This document shows, in pieces, positions 63,285-64,000 of a stretch of 64,000 nt of DNA. The DNA comes from Fischerella muscicola PCC 7414 (GTDB lineage: Bacteria > Cyanobacteriota > Cyanobacteriia > Cyanobacteriales > Nostocaceae). The stretch covers positions 38,484 through 102,483 of the forward strand of contig NZ_AJLK01000150.1 of assembly GCF_000317205.1 (NCBI RefSeq), in the 5' to 3' direction. A model generated the notes under the pieces. It saw nothing but the letters and a program-made list of their open reading frames with translations, did not search any database and was not told the DNA's origin. The translations under genes were made by a program, and so were the position numbers. Each line of letters begins with the position of its first letter. Position 1 is the stretch's first letter.

Positions 63285-63962
63285 TCACGATACACTCGGG
63301 TCATCATTAGGTTTAAGCTGACGTAAAATCTGTTGAATTCGTTCTACCTTTTGGGGTTTATTTTGGGCTTTAAAAGCACTCAATGCTTTTTCTAAAGATG
63401 CGATCGCTTCATCTCGCTTACCAACTTCCCAAAGCGCTTGAGCTAAATTAGTCAGCGCATCTCCATAATTGGGATTAATTGCTAGTGCTTTATTGTATTC
63501 TGCGATCGCTTCTTGCCATTGTTCTTGACTGGCAAAAACAAGTCCCATACCATTGTGTGCAAGCGCGTATTTAGAATCTAAGCGAATTGCTTCTTGATAT
63601 TGTTTAATTGCCTCGTCTTTTCTCTCCTGACGAAACAAGACATTACCTAACTGATAATAGCCAAAAGCATCTTTGGGATACTTCTTAATTAATTGACGTA
63701 AATTCTCTTCTGCACCAGCTAAATCACCTTGGCTAAATAAAGTATTTGCTGTTCTAATTAGTTGCGATCGCTCTTGCTGTCCACTGTCACTGCCGGAGAA
63801 TTGCGCTAGTATTTGTTCCTGGGTGTGTTGTTTGGTAGTACCAGGATTGCGTACCTGTGCAACAGCAAACTCTGAGGTATTTGTGACGAGCAAAATACCC
63901 AGACTCAAGTAACAAGCAGTTTGAGCCAATCTTGGCTGAAAAGAATTTTTTGGCTTCATCAC
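63285..63962 (-). CDS. TPR-repeat protein
   Basis: A 225-residue protein with an N-terminal signal-like helix (TACYLSLGILLVTNTSEFAVA) followed by four TPR units (for example DAFGYYQLGNVLFRQERKDEAIKQYQEAIRLDSKYALAHNGMGLVFASQEQWQEAIAEYNKALAINPNYGDAL). It is convergent with the WG-repeat gene, with 16 bp between stops. A scaffold role is likely; the partner is unknown. Confidence 0.85.
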   Translation of the reverse strand: MMKPKNSFQPRLAQTACYLSLGILLVTNTSEFAVAQVRNPGTTKQHTQEQILAQFSGSDSGQQERSQLIRTANTLFSQGDLAGAEENLRQLIKKYPKDAFGYYQLGNVLFRQERKDEAIKQYQEAIRLDSKYALAHNGMGLVFASQEQWQEAIAEYNKALAINPNYGDALTNLAQALWEVGKRDEAIASLEKALSAFKAQNKPQKVERIQQILRQLKPNDDPSVS

Positions 63963-64000
63963 GCACTAAATTTTCTATTATTTAGGATTTATATCCATAT

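Noticed and set aside
1..64000. tRNA or rRNA genes, prophage or transposase genes
   Set aside because: I looked in all gaps above 150 bp for cloverleaf or transposase patterns and saw none; a tRNA search program could still find one.

Overview
The window reads as chromosomal DNA of a filamentous, heterocyst-forming cyanobacterium (Nostocales-like). The evidence is the dense scatter of GCGATCGC (HIP1-type) octamers, a phycobilisome gene (apcD), cyanobacterial MenB, SigF and RNB-type RNase genes, several bilin-type GAF sensors, and above all an nsiR1-like tandem repeat array with TCCGGA (DIF-type) promoter motifs directly upstream of a hetF homologue. The replication origin is here: dnaA and dnaN flank a 43.2-43.4 kb segment with six perfect TTTTCCACA-type DnaA boxes.

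Layout. 0-6.1 kb: a DUF4129 / DUF4350 / MoxR / DUF58 cell-envelope-type cluster, interrupted by a repeat-filled gap, a lone CRISPR-type repeat and a DUF6888-DUF6887 pair; then larE. 6.7-18.5 kb: housekeeping and regulatory genes (apcD, rlmD, an RsbW-like ATPase, asnS, menB, an AAA ATPase, dusA, sigF, a BI-1 protein). 18.7-20.9 kb: a BsuBI/PstI-type methyltransferase fused to the N-terminal domain of its endonuclease, followed by the C-terminal stub of the deleted nuclease. 21.1-26.6 kb: a Crp/Fnr regulator and a sulfate transport operon (sbpA-cysT-cysW) with three downstream NIL-domain genes. 27.0-31.1 kb: dhaL and dhaK separated by a divergent beta-helix (pectate-lyase-like) gene. 31.2-39.1 kb: a MshEN-plus-membrane protein, then a same-strand cluster of HMA_2-domain proteins with a DUF5132 protein and an atypical P1B ATPase lacking the CPC motif. 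39.2-44.7 kb: def, an HtrA protease, dnaA, oriC, dnaN. 44.7-51.3 kb: a decayed island (frameshifted AraC remnant, orphan antitoxin, decapitated PIN toxin), then two GAF-PHY photoreceptor-like proteins, one a full kinase and one truncated. 51.8-57.8 kb: an ArsA/Get3-like ATPase, DUF2358, RDD, rpmG-rpsR, an RNB nuclease and Uma2. 57.8-64 kb: the nsiR1-like array, hetF, a WG-repeat protein and a TPR protein.

How the parts work together. The nsiR1 array and hetF form one regulatory locus: TCCGGA motifs precede array copies at 140-bp spacing and the last motif precedes hetF itself. The sulfate operon looks like a transporter plus small ligand-binding NIL proteins; its ATPase subunit CysA is not in the window. 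The HMA_2 / P1B ATPase / DUF5132 cluster is the best candidate for a poorly described system; its composition (atypical metal ATPase plus several PGRIRLRV-motif proteins and a small hydrophobic protein) suggests a metal-handling membrane compartment, but that is inference. Many intergenic gaps hold repeat families: a decamer TCTGTGTTCA family, G-rich tandem repeats, perfect palindromes, and an element bounded by GGGGAACTC and GGATTAGGGG.
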